Origin: CAVXGU01 sp963761615
GTDB taxonomy: Bacteria > Acidobacteriota > Vicinamibacteria > Vicinamibacterales > CAVVIG01
DNA length: 64,000 bases
Assembly (NCBI GenBank): GCA_963761615.1
Contig: CAVXGU010000003.1
Coordinates: forward strand, 62,001-126,000
Direction: 5' to 3'
Made by a program: the position numbers and the translations under genes. The notes under the pieces are model-generated. The model made no database searches. It saw only the letters and a program-made list of their open reading frames with translations, and was not told the origin of the DNA. Positions 19,333 through 27,915 of this stretch are shown one piece after another. The number at the start of each line of letters is the position of its first letter. The first letter of the stretch is position 1.

Positions 19333-19614
19333 CTATTTCCCCGTCTTCGACGCCGGCTTGGTCTCGATCTGCGTCGCGACCATCGTGTAGTAGACGGTGA
19401 CGCGGTCGCCGATCTTGGCCGTGCCCTTGGTGTCCTTGCTGGTGTCGAACGTCCAGGTTTCCTTGGCGCTCTTCTCGACCGTCAGCGTGCTGGCGTCGGC
19501 CGCCTTCACGGTGCCGGTGAACTGGTACGTCTTGCTCGCGGCGCGCATGCCTGCGCCGAAGCCCAGGGCCAGGGCCATCGCGACGATGGCCAGCGTCCAC
19601 GTGATTCGTCTCAT
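19333..19614 (-). CDS. Small exported protein, OB-like fold
   Basis: The 93-residue product has a signal peptide (WTLAIVAMALALGFGAGMRA) and a short beta-rich mature domain (YQFTGTVKAADASTLTVEKS ... KIGDRVTVYYTM) ending in Lys/Thr. The pattern resembles the small DUF5666-like OB proteins common in environmental bacteria. The function is unknown. It is divergent from the beta-barrel gene that starts at 19722. Confidence 0.62.
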   Translation of the reverse strand: MRRITWTLAIVAMALALGFGAGMRAASKTYQFTGTVKAADASTLTVEKSAKETWTFDTSKDTKGTAKIGDRVTVYYTMVATQIETKPASKTGK

Positions 19615-19721
19615 GATCGGTCTCCTTGTTCGCTTCCGCGGTTACCCGTCCAAACCCAATCCGCAATAGATTGTCCATCGCGGCCGGGACACTCCGGTGC
19701 GATGTGAGGGCGGAATCTAGC

Positions 19722-20552
19722 ATGTTGCGCGAACGGCGTGCGCAGGAATCGGCCGGCAGGGCTCCGAGACGGCTCGTGGTGTCGACGATGGTCGCCCTTG
19801 TCGTCCTGGCTCGTGTGGCGGGCGCGCAGCAGGCTCCCGATCCCCACGCCGTCCAGCCGGAGCGGCCCACGGTGGCGACGCACGCCGGCACCGTCGCGCC
19901 CGGCTGGGTCGAGATCGAGGCCGGCGCCGAATTCGATCACTACGCCGATCGCACGCGCGGCGCGGGCGCACCCGTTCTCGTCAAGATCGGACTGGCCTCG
20001 CACCTGCAGCTCGGTCTGTCGGGATCGCTCGTCTCGGGTCCGGGGGCCGACGGAGGCACGGGCATGGGCGACGCCGCGGTCGGCGTCAAGTGGCGGCTGA
20101 TCGATCACGCCCCGCTGCTCGGACGGTTCGCGATCGAACCGGCCGTGAAGCTGCCGACTGGATCTGCGGTCTCGGGCACCGGTACCGGGACGACCGACGC
20201 CAGCCTGCTCCTCATCTCGAGCCATGATCTCGGCCCGGTGGCGCTCGACATCAACCTCGGGTACACGCGGCGCAGCGGCGACGGGAGCGTGGCCCCGCGA
20301 AGTGCGACGCTCTGGACGACCTCGTTCGGCGGGCCCGCGGCGGGAAGCCTGGGGTGGGCGGCCGAGCTCTACGGCTATCCCGCGACGTCAGGGCCGTCCG
20401 GATCGAAGGCCGTTGTCGCGCTGCTGCTCGGCCCCACGCTGCTGCCGCGCAAATGGCTCGCGCTCGACGCGGGCGCGATCGTTCCCGTGACCGGGCCGCA
20501 GCCGCACGCCTGGTATCTCGGGGGCGTCTGGAACGTCGGCCGCCTGAAGTGA
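19722..20552 (+). CDS. Outer-membrane beta-barrel protein (MetA-pathway type)
   Basis: The product is about 276 residues with an Arg-rich n-region and hydrophobic core VVSTMVALVVLARVAGAQ as signal peptide (ATG 19722; ATG 19788 would leave a shorter one). The mature protein has alternating strands, for example WVEIEAGAEFDHYAD, LVKIGLASHLQLGLSGSL, AVGVKWRLIDH, and a terminal strand AWYLGGVWNVGRLK, typical of the phenol MetA-degradation superfamily of outer-membrane proteins. The ligand is unknown. It is a distant relative of the protein at 547-1302. Confidence 0.68.
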   Translation: MLRERRAQESAGRAPRRLVVSTMVALVVLARVAGAQQAPDPHAVQPERPTVATHAGTVAPGWVEIEAGAEFDHYADRTRGAGAPVLVKIGLASHLQLGLSGSLVSGPGADGGTGMGDAAVGVKWRLIDHAPLLGRFAIEPAVKLPTGSAVSGTGTGTTDASLLLISSHDLGPVALDINLGYTRRSGDGSVAPRSATLWTTSFGGPAAGSLGWAAELYGYPATSGPSGSKAVVALLLGPTLLPRKWLALDAGAIVPVTGPQPHAWYLGGVWNVGRLK

Positions 20553-20582
20553 GCGCGCACGCGCGCCCCGAGCGGGAAGGCG

Positions 20583-21251
20583 CTACGCCGGTGCGGACGG
20601 CGCGTCCGCCTCGGGCGGGCACGGCGCGTTGCTGTAGCCCGACCGGAACGCCTTCACCTCGCCGGTCGACGGCTCGAACCGGTGCCGCCACACGCACGCC
20701 GTATCGTTGGCCAGCAGGTGAATCGACACCGAGGGCTCGGCGGATTCGGTCTTCACGTAGTGGATGTCGTCGAGCGGCGGAATGAGCGTGTAGAACTCGC
20801 CGCGGTCCATCACCCGCGTGCGGGACACTTCCAGCGCAGCCTTCTCCGCATCGCGCCCATCGTCGAGCCGGCGGTAGACCGTCTCCTGCTGGCGTCCGCG
20901 ATAGACCCCGATCAGTCCCCAGGCCAGATGGTCGTGGACCGGCGTCTCGGCGCCGGCCGGGATGACGAGGGAAAAGAGCGTGAGCGAGCCATCCTCGGCG
21001 CGATAGAGGGCGTACTGGCCGATGCCGCCGCCCATACCGCTCGTGTAGTCGGGCGAGGCGAAATCGTCCGGCAGCCAGCCCTCGGCGTCGAGGAGCCGCT
21101 CGAACGCCGGCTTGAGGGCTTCGAGACGGGAAGCGGTCTCGGCGACGGTCTCCGTCAGGCGACGCGTCTCGGCGACGAGCGCGCGAATCTCTGGCGTGTC
21201 GACGAGGAAGCCGAAGGCCTGATGGTCGTGAGCGTGGGCCAGATTGCACAT
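20583..21251 (-). CDS. Cysteine-dioxygenase-like cupin enzyme
   Basis: The 222-residue protein has the thiol dioxygenase cupin core: SLVIPAGAETPVHDHLAWGL with the HxH iron ligands, GVYRGRQQETVYRRLD, and the third-ligand region LDDIHYVKT. A long helical N-terminal segment (residues 15-60) precedes it. This resembles the bacterial COG5553/cysteine- or 3-mercaptopropionate-dioxygenase relatives, which oxidise thiols with O2 and Fe(II). Specificity cannot be settled from sequence. ATG 21251 begins MCNLAHAHDHQ. It is divergent from the reductase gene downstream. Confidence 0.75.
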   Translation of the reverse strand: MCNLAHAHDHQAFGFLVDTPEIRALVAETRRLTETVAETASRLEALKPAFERLLDAEGWLPDDFASPDYTSGMGGGIGQYALYRAEDGSLTLFSLVIPAGAETPVHDHLAWGLIGVYRGRQQETVYRRLDDGRDAEKAALEVSRTRVMDRGEFYTLIPPLDDIHYVKTESAEPSVSIHLLANDTACVWRHRFEPSTGEVKAFRSGYSNAPCPPEADAPSAPA

Positions 21252-21415
21252 GACGGCCGATTCTACCCGGCCGGCCGGCCCAGGCGTCTATGTTTTCGAG
21301 ATTCCGGGCCATCCGCACTCAGACGCGTCGATCACGAGTTCCGTGTCGCTTCAGCGTCGGCCCCGAGGCCCCCGGCGTCGGGACGCGTGGTAGGCTCGGC
21401 TCGGGGGTGAGCCTC

Positions 21416-22048
21416 ATGCGCATCGGCATCATCGGAGCCGGCATGATCGGAGCGACGGTCGCGAAGCTGTGGGTCGACGCCGGACACGACGTGCGGCTCG
21501 CGTCGCGCCATCCGGACGAACTGCAGCCGCTCGTCGCGCGTCTGGGCGCCCACGCGAGCGCCGGCACGCCGGCCGACGCCGCGGTGTTCGGCGAGGTCGT
21601 CATGCTGACGGTCCCGCTCAAGGCGGTGCCCGACCTCGCGCCCGACCTCGCGTCCCTCCTCGCCGGCAAGATCGTCCTCGACACGGGCAATGCGTACGAG
21701 AAGCGCGACGGCCAACGGGCGATCGAGGCGAAGGCGCATCCGCGGGGATCCGCCGCCTGGGCCGCGGAGATGTTTCCCGGCGCCCGCTGGGTGAAGGCCT
21801 TCAACAGCGTGTACTTCAAGACGCTGGCGACCGAAGCCCACCGGAGCGGCGCGCGAGTCGGCATCCCGCTCGCGAGCGACGATGCGGACGCGCTCGAGAC
21901 CGCGGCCGCGCTCGTGCGGGACGCGGGCTTCGACCCCGTCATTGTCGGGACGCTCGCCCGCGGCCGGGCCTTCGAACCGGACACGCCCCCGTACAACACC
22001 GGGATGAGCGGTCCCGATTTGCGGCGGATGTTCGGTCTCGCCCGCTGA
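21416..22048 (+). CDS. NADP-binding reductase (NpdG/F420-reductase-like)
   Basis: The 210-residue Rossmann protein has GIIGAGMIGATVAKLWVDAG at the N terminus, SRHPDEL for NADP phosphate binding, VMLTVPLKAVP, and GKIVLDTGNAYEKRDG, then WVKAFNSVYF, as in NADPH-dependent F420 reductase-like and PF03807 proteins. No other F420 genes are nearby, so F420 use is not implied. ATG 21416 with GGGGG nine bases upstream is preferred. GTG 21407 is possible. Confidence 0.82.
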   Translation: MRIGIIGAGMIGATVAKLWVDAGHDVRLASRHPDELQPLVARLGAHASAGTPADAAVFGEVVMLTVPLKAVPDLAPDLASLLAGKIVLDTGNAYEKRDGQRAIEAKAHPRGSAAWAAEMFPGARWVKAFNSVYFKTLATEAHRSGARVGIPLASDDADALETAAALVRDAGFDPVIVGTLARGRAFEPDTPPYNTGMSGPDLRRMFGLAR

Positions 22049-22123
22049 CGGACGCCGGGCACGCCGGGCTGCCGCGATCCGCCGGGTGCCGGAACGCGGC
22101 CCCGGGGCACTGCAGCCCTCGAG

Positions 22124-23716
22124 CTATTTCGGCGCGACGCAGCTGAAGTTCGCGGCGTCGTTCATGTCGCCCGATCCCTTGTACATGGCGACCTGAGGAT
22201 ACGGACACAGCGGACGCTGGAACGCCACGCCCTTCGCGCGGCTGCCGTCCACGTACTTCGTCGCGACGACCTCCGCCGGGGCGGCGCCGCTCTCGACCCA
22301 CCGCTCGAGCGCCCGCACGATGTCGTGATCCGCATCGTCCTGTCCGGCGGGCGGCGCTTCACCCGTTCCGAAGGCGATCGGACCGGGCCCGCCGTTGCAG
22401 TGATACAGCCCGGGGACGAGGAAGGCGCGGAAGAAGGAGTCGGTCTGCGCGAGACCCTTCTGCGCCTTCACGACGCTGTCGTAGTAGTTGATGCCATTCT
22501 GTGCGGGAATCAGCGGGTCGGCCGCGCCGTGGTAGTAGATCAGCTTGTGGCCGAGGCTCTTGAACTTCGACAGGTCGGGGTCGGTCGCGTTGGTGACCGG
22601 GCCGAGCTCCGCGTCGGCGCGATCCAGGTCGCGGTCGAAGTCGAACGACCGGAACTGCCACTTCGGATCGCGGAAGAGCGCGTAGCTCCAGAACGGATTC
22701 GAGCTGACGCCGGACGTGGTGGTCCGGTTGATCACGACGCCGCTGCCCCAGCCGACTTCGCCGCCGGGATAGAAGCCGGGATAGACGGACTTCCCCGTCC
22801 GCGGGTTGACCGGACCGCTGTAGAGCTTGCGCACGGCGTCCACCTGCGGCGCGGTGAGGCAGTCCGGGGCGTCGCCGCCCTTGCACTGCAGCGTGCCCGG
22901 ATCGAAGCGGCACTGCATCGGGTTGCTCACGAGTCCGTCGGCCGCGCCGTCGAGCTTGTCGCACGCCGCGATCGACGCATCCTGCAGCAGCTGCAGCTTC
23001 TCCTTCGGAAGGTTCGTCCCGGGCGAGCTGGTGACGACGCCGCTCCAGACTTCGCTCGCCATCTGATGGGTCCAGTAATTGGCCGCGTCGCCGGCGAGGA
23101 TGCCGTCGAAGTCGGCGGGATAGCGCTGCGCCTCCATGAGCCCCTGCTTGCCGCCGGTGGAGCATCCCGTGTAGTAGGCGTACGACGGCTGCTTGCTGTA
23201 GAAGGCGTCGACGATCTGCCTGGCGTCCACGGTCGTCAGGTGCAGGCCGCGGTAGCTGTAGTCGATCAGCCGCTGGAGATCCTCCAGCCAGGTCTCGGGC
23301 TCCGACGCGGTGTGGCCCGTGTCGGTGCTCGCCGTCGCGAAGCCGTCCTTGAGGGCCGTGGCCATCGCGGGATAGCTGATCGTGCCCGCCAGCCCGCCGT
23401 TGCCCACGACCTGCAGCTTGCCGTTCCAGCTCGCGGTCGGCAGCCAGACCTCGAAGTTGATCCGGGAGCTGGCCGTGGGCTTGATCACGCCGTGAACCTG
23501 ACAAAAGGCCGGGAGGCCCGTGATGGGCCGGCTGGCGCGGCCGGTTCCGGGCGGCGTGAACGTGCCGCTGGACACGAGCGCAGCCGCGGTGACGGTGGTG
23601 TCGGCCAGGGCGAGATGCGCGAGGGCTCCGCAGTCCGGCGCGGCCTCCGCCGGCGCTGCCGTCAGGACCACCGCCAGGGGCAACATCGCAAGCGTATGCA
23701 AGACGAGGCGTTTCAC
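22124..23716 (-). CDS. Tannase/feruloyl-esterase-family exported hydrolase
   Basis: The 530-residue secreted esterase has a signal peptide (VVLTAAPAEAAP). The alpha/beta hydrolase elements of the tannase family are present: LQVVGNGGLAGTISY, ASTDTGHTAS, the nucleophile elbow YYTGCSTGGKQGLMEAQRYP, the catalytic Asp region KLIYYHGAADPLIPAQNGI and the His segment VPGLYHCNGGPGP. Paired cysteines (in DCG, CQVHG, CDKLDG, MQCRF, QCKGG, DCL) fit the disulfides of the family. It hydrolyses aromatic esters of plant material outside the cell. The start is GTG 23716 with GGAGGGAG upstream. It is divergent from the glutamine-synthetase-like gene (66 bases). Confidence 0.88.
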   Translation of the reverse strand: MKRLVLHTLAMLPLAVVLTAAPAEAAPDCGALAHLALADTTVTAAALVSSGTFTPPGTGRASRPITGLPAFCQVHGVIKPTASSRINFEVWLPTASWNGKLQVVGNGGLAGTISYPAMATALKDGFATASTDTGHTASEPETWLEDLQRLIDYSYRGLHLTTVDARQIVDAFYSKQPSYAYYTGCSTGGKQGLMEAQRYPADFDGILAGDAANYWTHQMASEVWSGVVTSSPGTNLPKEKLQLLQDASIAACDKLDGAADGLVSNPMQCRFDPGTLQCKGGDAPDCLTAPQVDAVRKLYSGPVNPRTGKSVYPGFYPGGEVGWGSGVVINRTTTSGVSSNPFWSYALFRDPKWQFRSFDFDRDLDRADAELGPVTNATDPDLSKFKSLGHKLIYYHGAADPLIPAQNGINYYDSVVKAQKGLAQTDSFFRAFLVPGLYHCNGGPGPIAFGTGEAPPAGQDDADHDIVRALERWVESGAAPAEVVATKYVDGSRAKGVAFQRPLCPYPQVAMYKGSGDMNDAANFSCVAPK

Positions 23717-23782
23717 AGCTCCCTCCTTCCGCGTCGGGGCCCCATTGTAATCCTGGACTACAATGCCCCGGGCCTCCCGCCA

Positions 23783-25132
23783 ATGACCCTCGAAAAGATC
23801 CTCAAGCGCGCGCACAAGCACGGCGTCACGCTGGTGCGCTTTCTCTATTGCGACAACGGCGGGATCATCCGCGGCAAGACGACGCACGTCGACCTGCTGG
23901 CCGACCGGATGAAGCAGGGCATCGGGCTCGTCAAGGGCATGATGTCGATGACCAGCCTGGACTTCCTGGCGCCGGACGGCTCGTTCGGGCCCGTCGGCGA
24001 GGTCCGCCTGGTGCCGGATCCCGACACCTTCACCGACCTGCCCTACGCGCCCCGGAGCGCGCAGATGATCTGCAACCTCGTGACGCTCGAGGGCGAGCCC
24101 TGGCTGCTCTGTCCGAGGAGCTTCCTCGAGCGGATGGTGTCGGCGGCCGCGGCGATGGGCCTCCGGTTCGACGCGGCGTTCGAAAACGAGTTCTACCTGA
24201 TGCGGCCGGCGGCGTCGGGATTCGAGCTCTTCGACCGGTCGCTGTGCTTCAGCGGATCCGGGATGGACTCGGCCGAGGACGCGATTCAGGCGATTGTGGC
24301 CGCGCTCACGGCCCAGGGCCTCGACGTGTCGCAGTACATGCCCGAGCTGGGGCCCGGACAGCAGGAGCTTTCGATTCGCCATGCCGGCGCGCTCGCCGCG
24401 GCCGATCGTCAGGTCACGTTCCGCCAGACCGTCCGGGGCGCGGCCCGCCGCCAGGGCCTGATGGCCTCGCTCGCGCCGAAGCCGTTCCCGGATCAGGCGG
24501 GCAACGGCGCGCACATTCATCTCAGCGCCTGGAATCGCGCCCACACGAGGAACCTGTTCGCGAACCGGAAGGATCCGACCGGACTCTCGCCGCTGGCGCT
24601 TCACTTCATCGCGGGCGTGCTCGATCACCTTCCCGCGCTGCTCGCCCTGACGACCCCGACCGTGAACTCCTTCCGCCGGCTGCAGCCGCACTTCTGGAGC
24701 TCGGCGTACGTCGCCTGGGGCCTCGAGAACCGGGAGGCCGCCGTGCGCGTCCCCACGACCTACTGGGGCAACGAGCAGGGATCGACGAACATCGAGCTGA
24801 AGGCGTCGGACCCGAGCAGCAATCCCTACCTGGCCCTCGGCGCCGTGATCGCCGCGGGACTCGACGGCATCACGCGCGAGCTCGATCCCGGCCGGCCGGC
24901 CGACCGCGATCCCGGCAACTGGACCGACGACGAGCGGGCGGCGCGCGGGATCACGCCGTATCCTCCGACGCTGGATCAGGCGCTCGACCGTCTGGAGCGG
25001 GACACGGTACTGCGCGAGGCGATGGGCAATCCACTGCTGCAGGAGTACGTTCGGGTGAAGCGGGCCGAGGCCGATCACTTTCGCGGCAAGGGCGACGAGT
25101 ACGAAGTGGAGCAGCACCGGTTCAAGTACTGA
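23783..25132 (+). CDS. Glutamine-synthetase-family ligase
   Basis: The 449-residue product has the GS fold. The N-terminal beta-grasp includes LVRFLYCDNGGIIRGK. The catalytic domain includes AAFENEFYL, PELGPGQQELSIRHA, NGAHIHLSAWN, NSFRRLQPHFWSSAYVAWGL, ENREAAVRVP and NIELKASDPSSNPYLALG. It lacks the adenylylation loop Tyr motif of true GlnA and is closer to gamma-glutamylpolyamine synthetases and FluG-type proteins. The stop shares a base with the start of the downstream amidohydrolase (TGATG), so both are translated together. Likely substrates are amines or an unusual amide linkage. I cannot decide which. Confidence 0.88.
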   Translation: MTLEKILKRAHKHGVTLVRFLYCDNGGIIRGKTTHVDLLADRMKQGIGLVKGMMSMTSLDFLAPDGSFGPVGEVRLVPDPDTFTDLPYAPRSAQMICNLVTLEGEPWLLCPRSFLERMVSAAAAMGLRFDAAFENEFYLMRPAASGFELFDRSLCFSGSGMDSAEDAIQAIVAALTAQGLDVSQYMPELGPGQQELSIRHAGALAAADRQVTFRQTVRGAARRQGLMASLAPKPFPDQAGNGAHIHLSAWNRAHTRNLFANRKDPTGLSPLALHFIAGVLDHLPALLALTTPTVNSFRRLQPHFWSSAYVAWGLENREAAVRVPTTYWGNEQGSTNIELKASDPSSNPYLALGAVIAAGLDGITRELDPGRPADRDPGNWTDDERAARGITPYPPTLDQALDRLERDTVLREAMGNPLLQEYVRVKRAEADHFRGKGDEYEVEQHRFKY

Positions 25133-26268
25133 TGGACCTGTCCGCCCTGCCGATCGTCGACAATCACTGCCACTCCCTCCTGCGCGTTCAGCCCCGAACC
25201 GTCCCGCAGTGGCGCCGCGTCTTCACGGAGTCGCCCTTTCCGGAGATGGCGGAGCGCCACGTCGAGCACACGGTCTTCTATCAATGGGCCGAACGTCAGC
25301 TGGCCGGGTTCTACCGGTGCGACCCGGCGGCGGAGGCGATCCTCGAAGCCCGGAGCCGCGTCGATCTCGGGACGCTCACGCGGGCGTTCAACGAGGACGC
25401 GAACATCGGTGCGTGGCTGGTGGACTACGGCTACGCGATGGACGAGACGTTCGGGCCCGCCGAACTGCCGGCCCTGGCGGGCGTGCGGGTCGAACACGTG
25501 CTTCGCCTCGAGCCGCTCATCGAATCGCTGCTGCTGGACGCGCCCGACTTCGACACGCTGCACGACGGCTACGTCGCGGCGCTGCTGGACCTCCGAACGC
25601 GCGGCTACGTCTCGCTGAAATCGATCATCGCGTACCGGGTCGGGCTGACAATCGAAGCGTCGTCTCGCGACGAGGCGCGTGAAGCCTTTCCGGCGCTCCG
25701 TCGGACCGCCCTCGACCGCGGGGCCGTGAGGGTCGATTCGAAGCCGCTGCTCGACTACCTGATTCCGCTCGCCGTGGAGATCGCCGCGCACCAGGAGTTC
25801 CCGATCCAGTTCCACACGGGATTCGGCGATCCGGACCAGGACATCGTGCGCGGCAATCCGGCCTATCTGCGCCCGCTCTTCGCGGACAAGTATCGCGGGG
25901 CGAAAATCGTCCTCCTGCACGGGGCGTATCCGTACCTGAGGACGCTCGGCTACCTCGCGTCGGCGTATCCGAACGTGTATGCGGACTTCGGGCTCGCGCT
26001 GCCGTTCGTGACGGGCGACGCGCGCGCCGTGGTGCGGGAGCTGCTCGGCCTGGCGCCGGCGTCGAAGGTCCTGTACAGCTCCGACGGGTTTCACGTACCC
26101 GAGCTGCACTGGCTGGCCGCCCGCATCGCCCGCCGCGCGCTCGGCGACGTCCTGGACGAGTACGTCCGGGACGATCTGGTGACGGCTGGTGCCGCGCTGG
26201 CGATGGCGCGCCGGATCCTGCACGGCAACGCGGTGGAGGTGTACGGCCTCACCGCGTCGGCTGTGTGA
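25132..26268 (+). CDS. Amidohydrolase-2 family protein (FluG N-domain-like)
   Basis: The 378-residue TIM-barrel amidohydrolase has VDNHCHSLL (HxH on strand 1), FPIQFHTGFGD, KIVLLHGAYPYLR, NVYADFGLALP and VLYSSDGFHVPE, the metal ligands and late Asp of the amidohydrolase-2 group. It overlaps the GS-like gene by one base. In fungal and plant FluG/nodulin proteins an amidohydrolase domain and a GS domain are fused in one chain. Here they are two adjacent genes in the opposite order, which supports a common pathway, possibly amide hydrolysis and resynthesis. Confidence 0.85.
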   Translation: MDLSALPIVDNHCHSLLRVQPRTVPQWRRVFTESPFPEMAERHVEHTVFYQWAERQLAGFYRCDPAAEAILEARSRVDLGTLTRAFNEDANIGAWLVDYGYAMDETFGPAELPALAGVRVEHVLRLEPLIESLLLDAPDFDTLHDGYVAALLDLRTRGYVSLKSIIAYRVGLTIEASSRDEAREAFPALRRTALDRGAVRVDSKPLLDYLIPLAVEIAAHQEFPIQFHTGFGDPDQDIVRGNPAYLRPLFADKYRGAKIVLLHGAYPYLRTLGYLASAYPNVYADFGLALPFVTGDARAVVRELLGLAPASKVLYSSDGFHVPELHWLAARIARRALGDVLDEYVRDDLVTAGAALAMARRILHGNAVEVYGLTASAV

Positions 26269-26385
26269 GGGCGATCGCTGCCGATCGAGACGATCGACAT
26301 ACTGGCAGGTCGCTGCGATCTCCGGTGTCATCGCGCACGGAGACTGCGTGATCCGGGGGTGACCCATCGCGTCATCCCCGTCACC

Positions 26386-27272
26386 TCATGAACGAGGTGG
26401 ATACGAGGCCAGATAGAAGTACGCGGCCTCCACCTCCTGGTCGCTGAGGTAATGGAAGACCGGCATCCGCCCGCGGAACCAGACGTGTGCGGCGCCCATC
26501 TCGATCGGCGCGCCGTAGCGCACCTTCTGGATCAGCTGTGCGGGCGTGAAGCGCGAGGTGATCCCGGACAGCGGAGGGATCGCGCCGTCGAGCAGCGCCT
26601 CGGGATCCGGCCACGATCCCGTCGCCGGATGGCAGATGTGGCACGTGCCCTTCACGAGGTTCTCGCCCGACGCGGAGGGTCGGCTCGACGATGGCCTGCG
26701 GGCGCGGTGCATCCGGGCAGGCCGGCCAGCGAGTCCAGATACGCGACGAGCGCCTGGATCTCGTCCTGGGAGAGGAACTCGAACGGCGGCATCTTCTCGC
26801 CGCCGTGGACGATGCGCTTGAGCAGATCCGAGCGCGAGCCTTCGACGACCTGTCTGGCGAAGGCGGGATCCACCGGCCGGCCGAGCTGCTGCATACGACG
26901 TGTCCACAGCACGAGCGAGGTGCCCTGCACCGGATCGATGAGCGTGTTGATCTCCGGCGGCGCCCCCTCCCCGTTGGCCTGATGACAGGCCCGGCAGTCG
27001 AGCCGGTACAGGTCGGCGCCCGAGACCGTCATGGTGCGGTCGAAGAGTCCGAACTCGCCCCTGATCGGCTGCGGTGTGTAGTCATCCGGAGCCGGCCCCC
27101 AGTAGCCGGTCGAACCCATCGACGTCTGCGGCAGGGGCAGTTCGAGATGCTGCAGCTGGCTCGGGCCCGTCACCGGAGAAACGGACGGGACCTGCGCCGC
27201 GGCACCGCTCAACACGGCGCCGGTCAGCGCCGCGACCAGTCCCGTCCCCGCCCACTTCCAGCGTCTGCCCAT
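26386..27272 (-). CDS. Diheme cytochrome c (frameshifted near 26.7 kb)
   Basis: The reading from ATG 27272 gives a signal peptide, then the first heme site CRACH (Cys93, Cys96, His97), and keeps family-like sequence through ALVAYLDSLAGLPG. The second heme site CHICH and the end VFHYLSDQEVEAAYFYLASY lie in another frame up to the stop at 26386. A middle piece in the third frame (PQAIVEPTLRV) shows that two single-base insertions, near 26709-26713 and in CCC 26666-26668, restore one protein of about 294 residues. It is a periplasmic electron carrier and the last gene of the porin-cytochrome/cupredoxin operon. Methionine ligands are available (MPPFEF, MPVF). Confidence 0.75.
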
Positions 27273-27284
27273 GTGGGACTCCAG

Positions 27285-27893
27285 CTATTTCTTCAGTGTC
27301 ACCTTCACGGCGGCCGCCTTGCCGGCCTCGACGGTGACCGGTTCGCGGCCTTCCTTGAGCTTCTCGCTCCACGCCGTCAGCGTGTACTTGCCGGGCGGGA
27401 CGTCGGCGATCTTGAACGCCCCGCTGGCATCCGTCGTGGCGAAGTACGGCGTGTCGAGCGCGACGATGAAGGCCTCCATCTCGGGATGGATGCGGCAGAG
27501 CTGAGTATAGACGCCCGCCTTGGCGAACGTGTGATTCTTGCTCTGGCCCTGCGGCCAGCTGCCGAGGTCGTACTTGCCCTCCGGGGAGAAGACGTTGTGC
27601 TCGAAGGGGTCGCTGTTCAAGAAGCTGACCGTCGTGCCCTCGACGATGGGCAGGACGTGGGGGGTGAACTTCTTGCCTTTCTGGTCCATCTTCACCGGCG
27701 CCGCCGGAGGCGTCGTATGGAGACCCGGCGCGTGCAGGGCGACGACGATGTCTCCGCTCGACGAGAGCCCGGTGGCGGTCACGGTGCCGGTCACGCTGCC
27801 GTTCTCGGCGGCGCGTCCGGTGGGTGCGAGCACGAGCGCCAGGCCGCCGGTGAGGGCGACCGCGGCGACGAACGTTGGAAGACGACGCATCAT
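27285..27893 (-). CDS. Cupredoxin with carboxypeptidase-regulatory-like domain
   Basis: The 202-residue exported protein has a signal peptide ending APTGRAA. Residues 33-140 form a plastocyanin/azurin-like barrel with type-1 copper ligands His99 (FEHNVF), Cys133, His136 and Met139 (CRIHPEM). Residues 145-202 form a small beta domain with DASGAFKIADVPPGKYTLTA, the CarboxypepD_reg pattern. It probably carries electrons in the periplasm. It sits 12 bases before the diheme cytochrome and 22 after the porin-cytochrome, so a shared operon and a shared redox chain are likely. Confidence 0.87.
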   Translation of the reverse strand: MMRRLPTFVAAVALTGGLALVLAPTGRAAENGSVTGTVTATGLSSSGDIVVALHAPGLHTTPPAAPVKMDQKGKKFTPHVLPIVEGTTVSFLNSDPFEHNVFSPEGKYDLGSWPQGQSKNHTFAKAGVYTQLCRIHPEMEAFIVALDTPYFATTDASGAFKIADVPPGKYTLTAWSEKLKEGREPVTVEAGKAAAVKVTLKK

Positions 27894-27915
27894 GAAATGC
27901 TCCTTGAAGCCCTGT

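Noticed and set aside
22124..25117. 997-residue minus-strand frame spanning the esterase and the antisense of the GS-like gene
   Set aside because: Only the part after GTG 23716 has a signal peptide and hydrolase motifs; the rest is antisense to a clear glutamine-synthetase-like gene.
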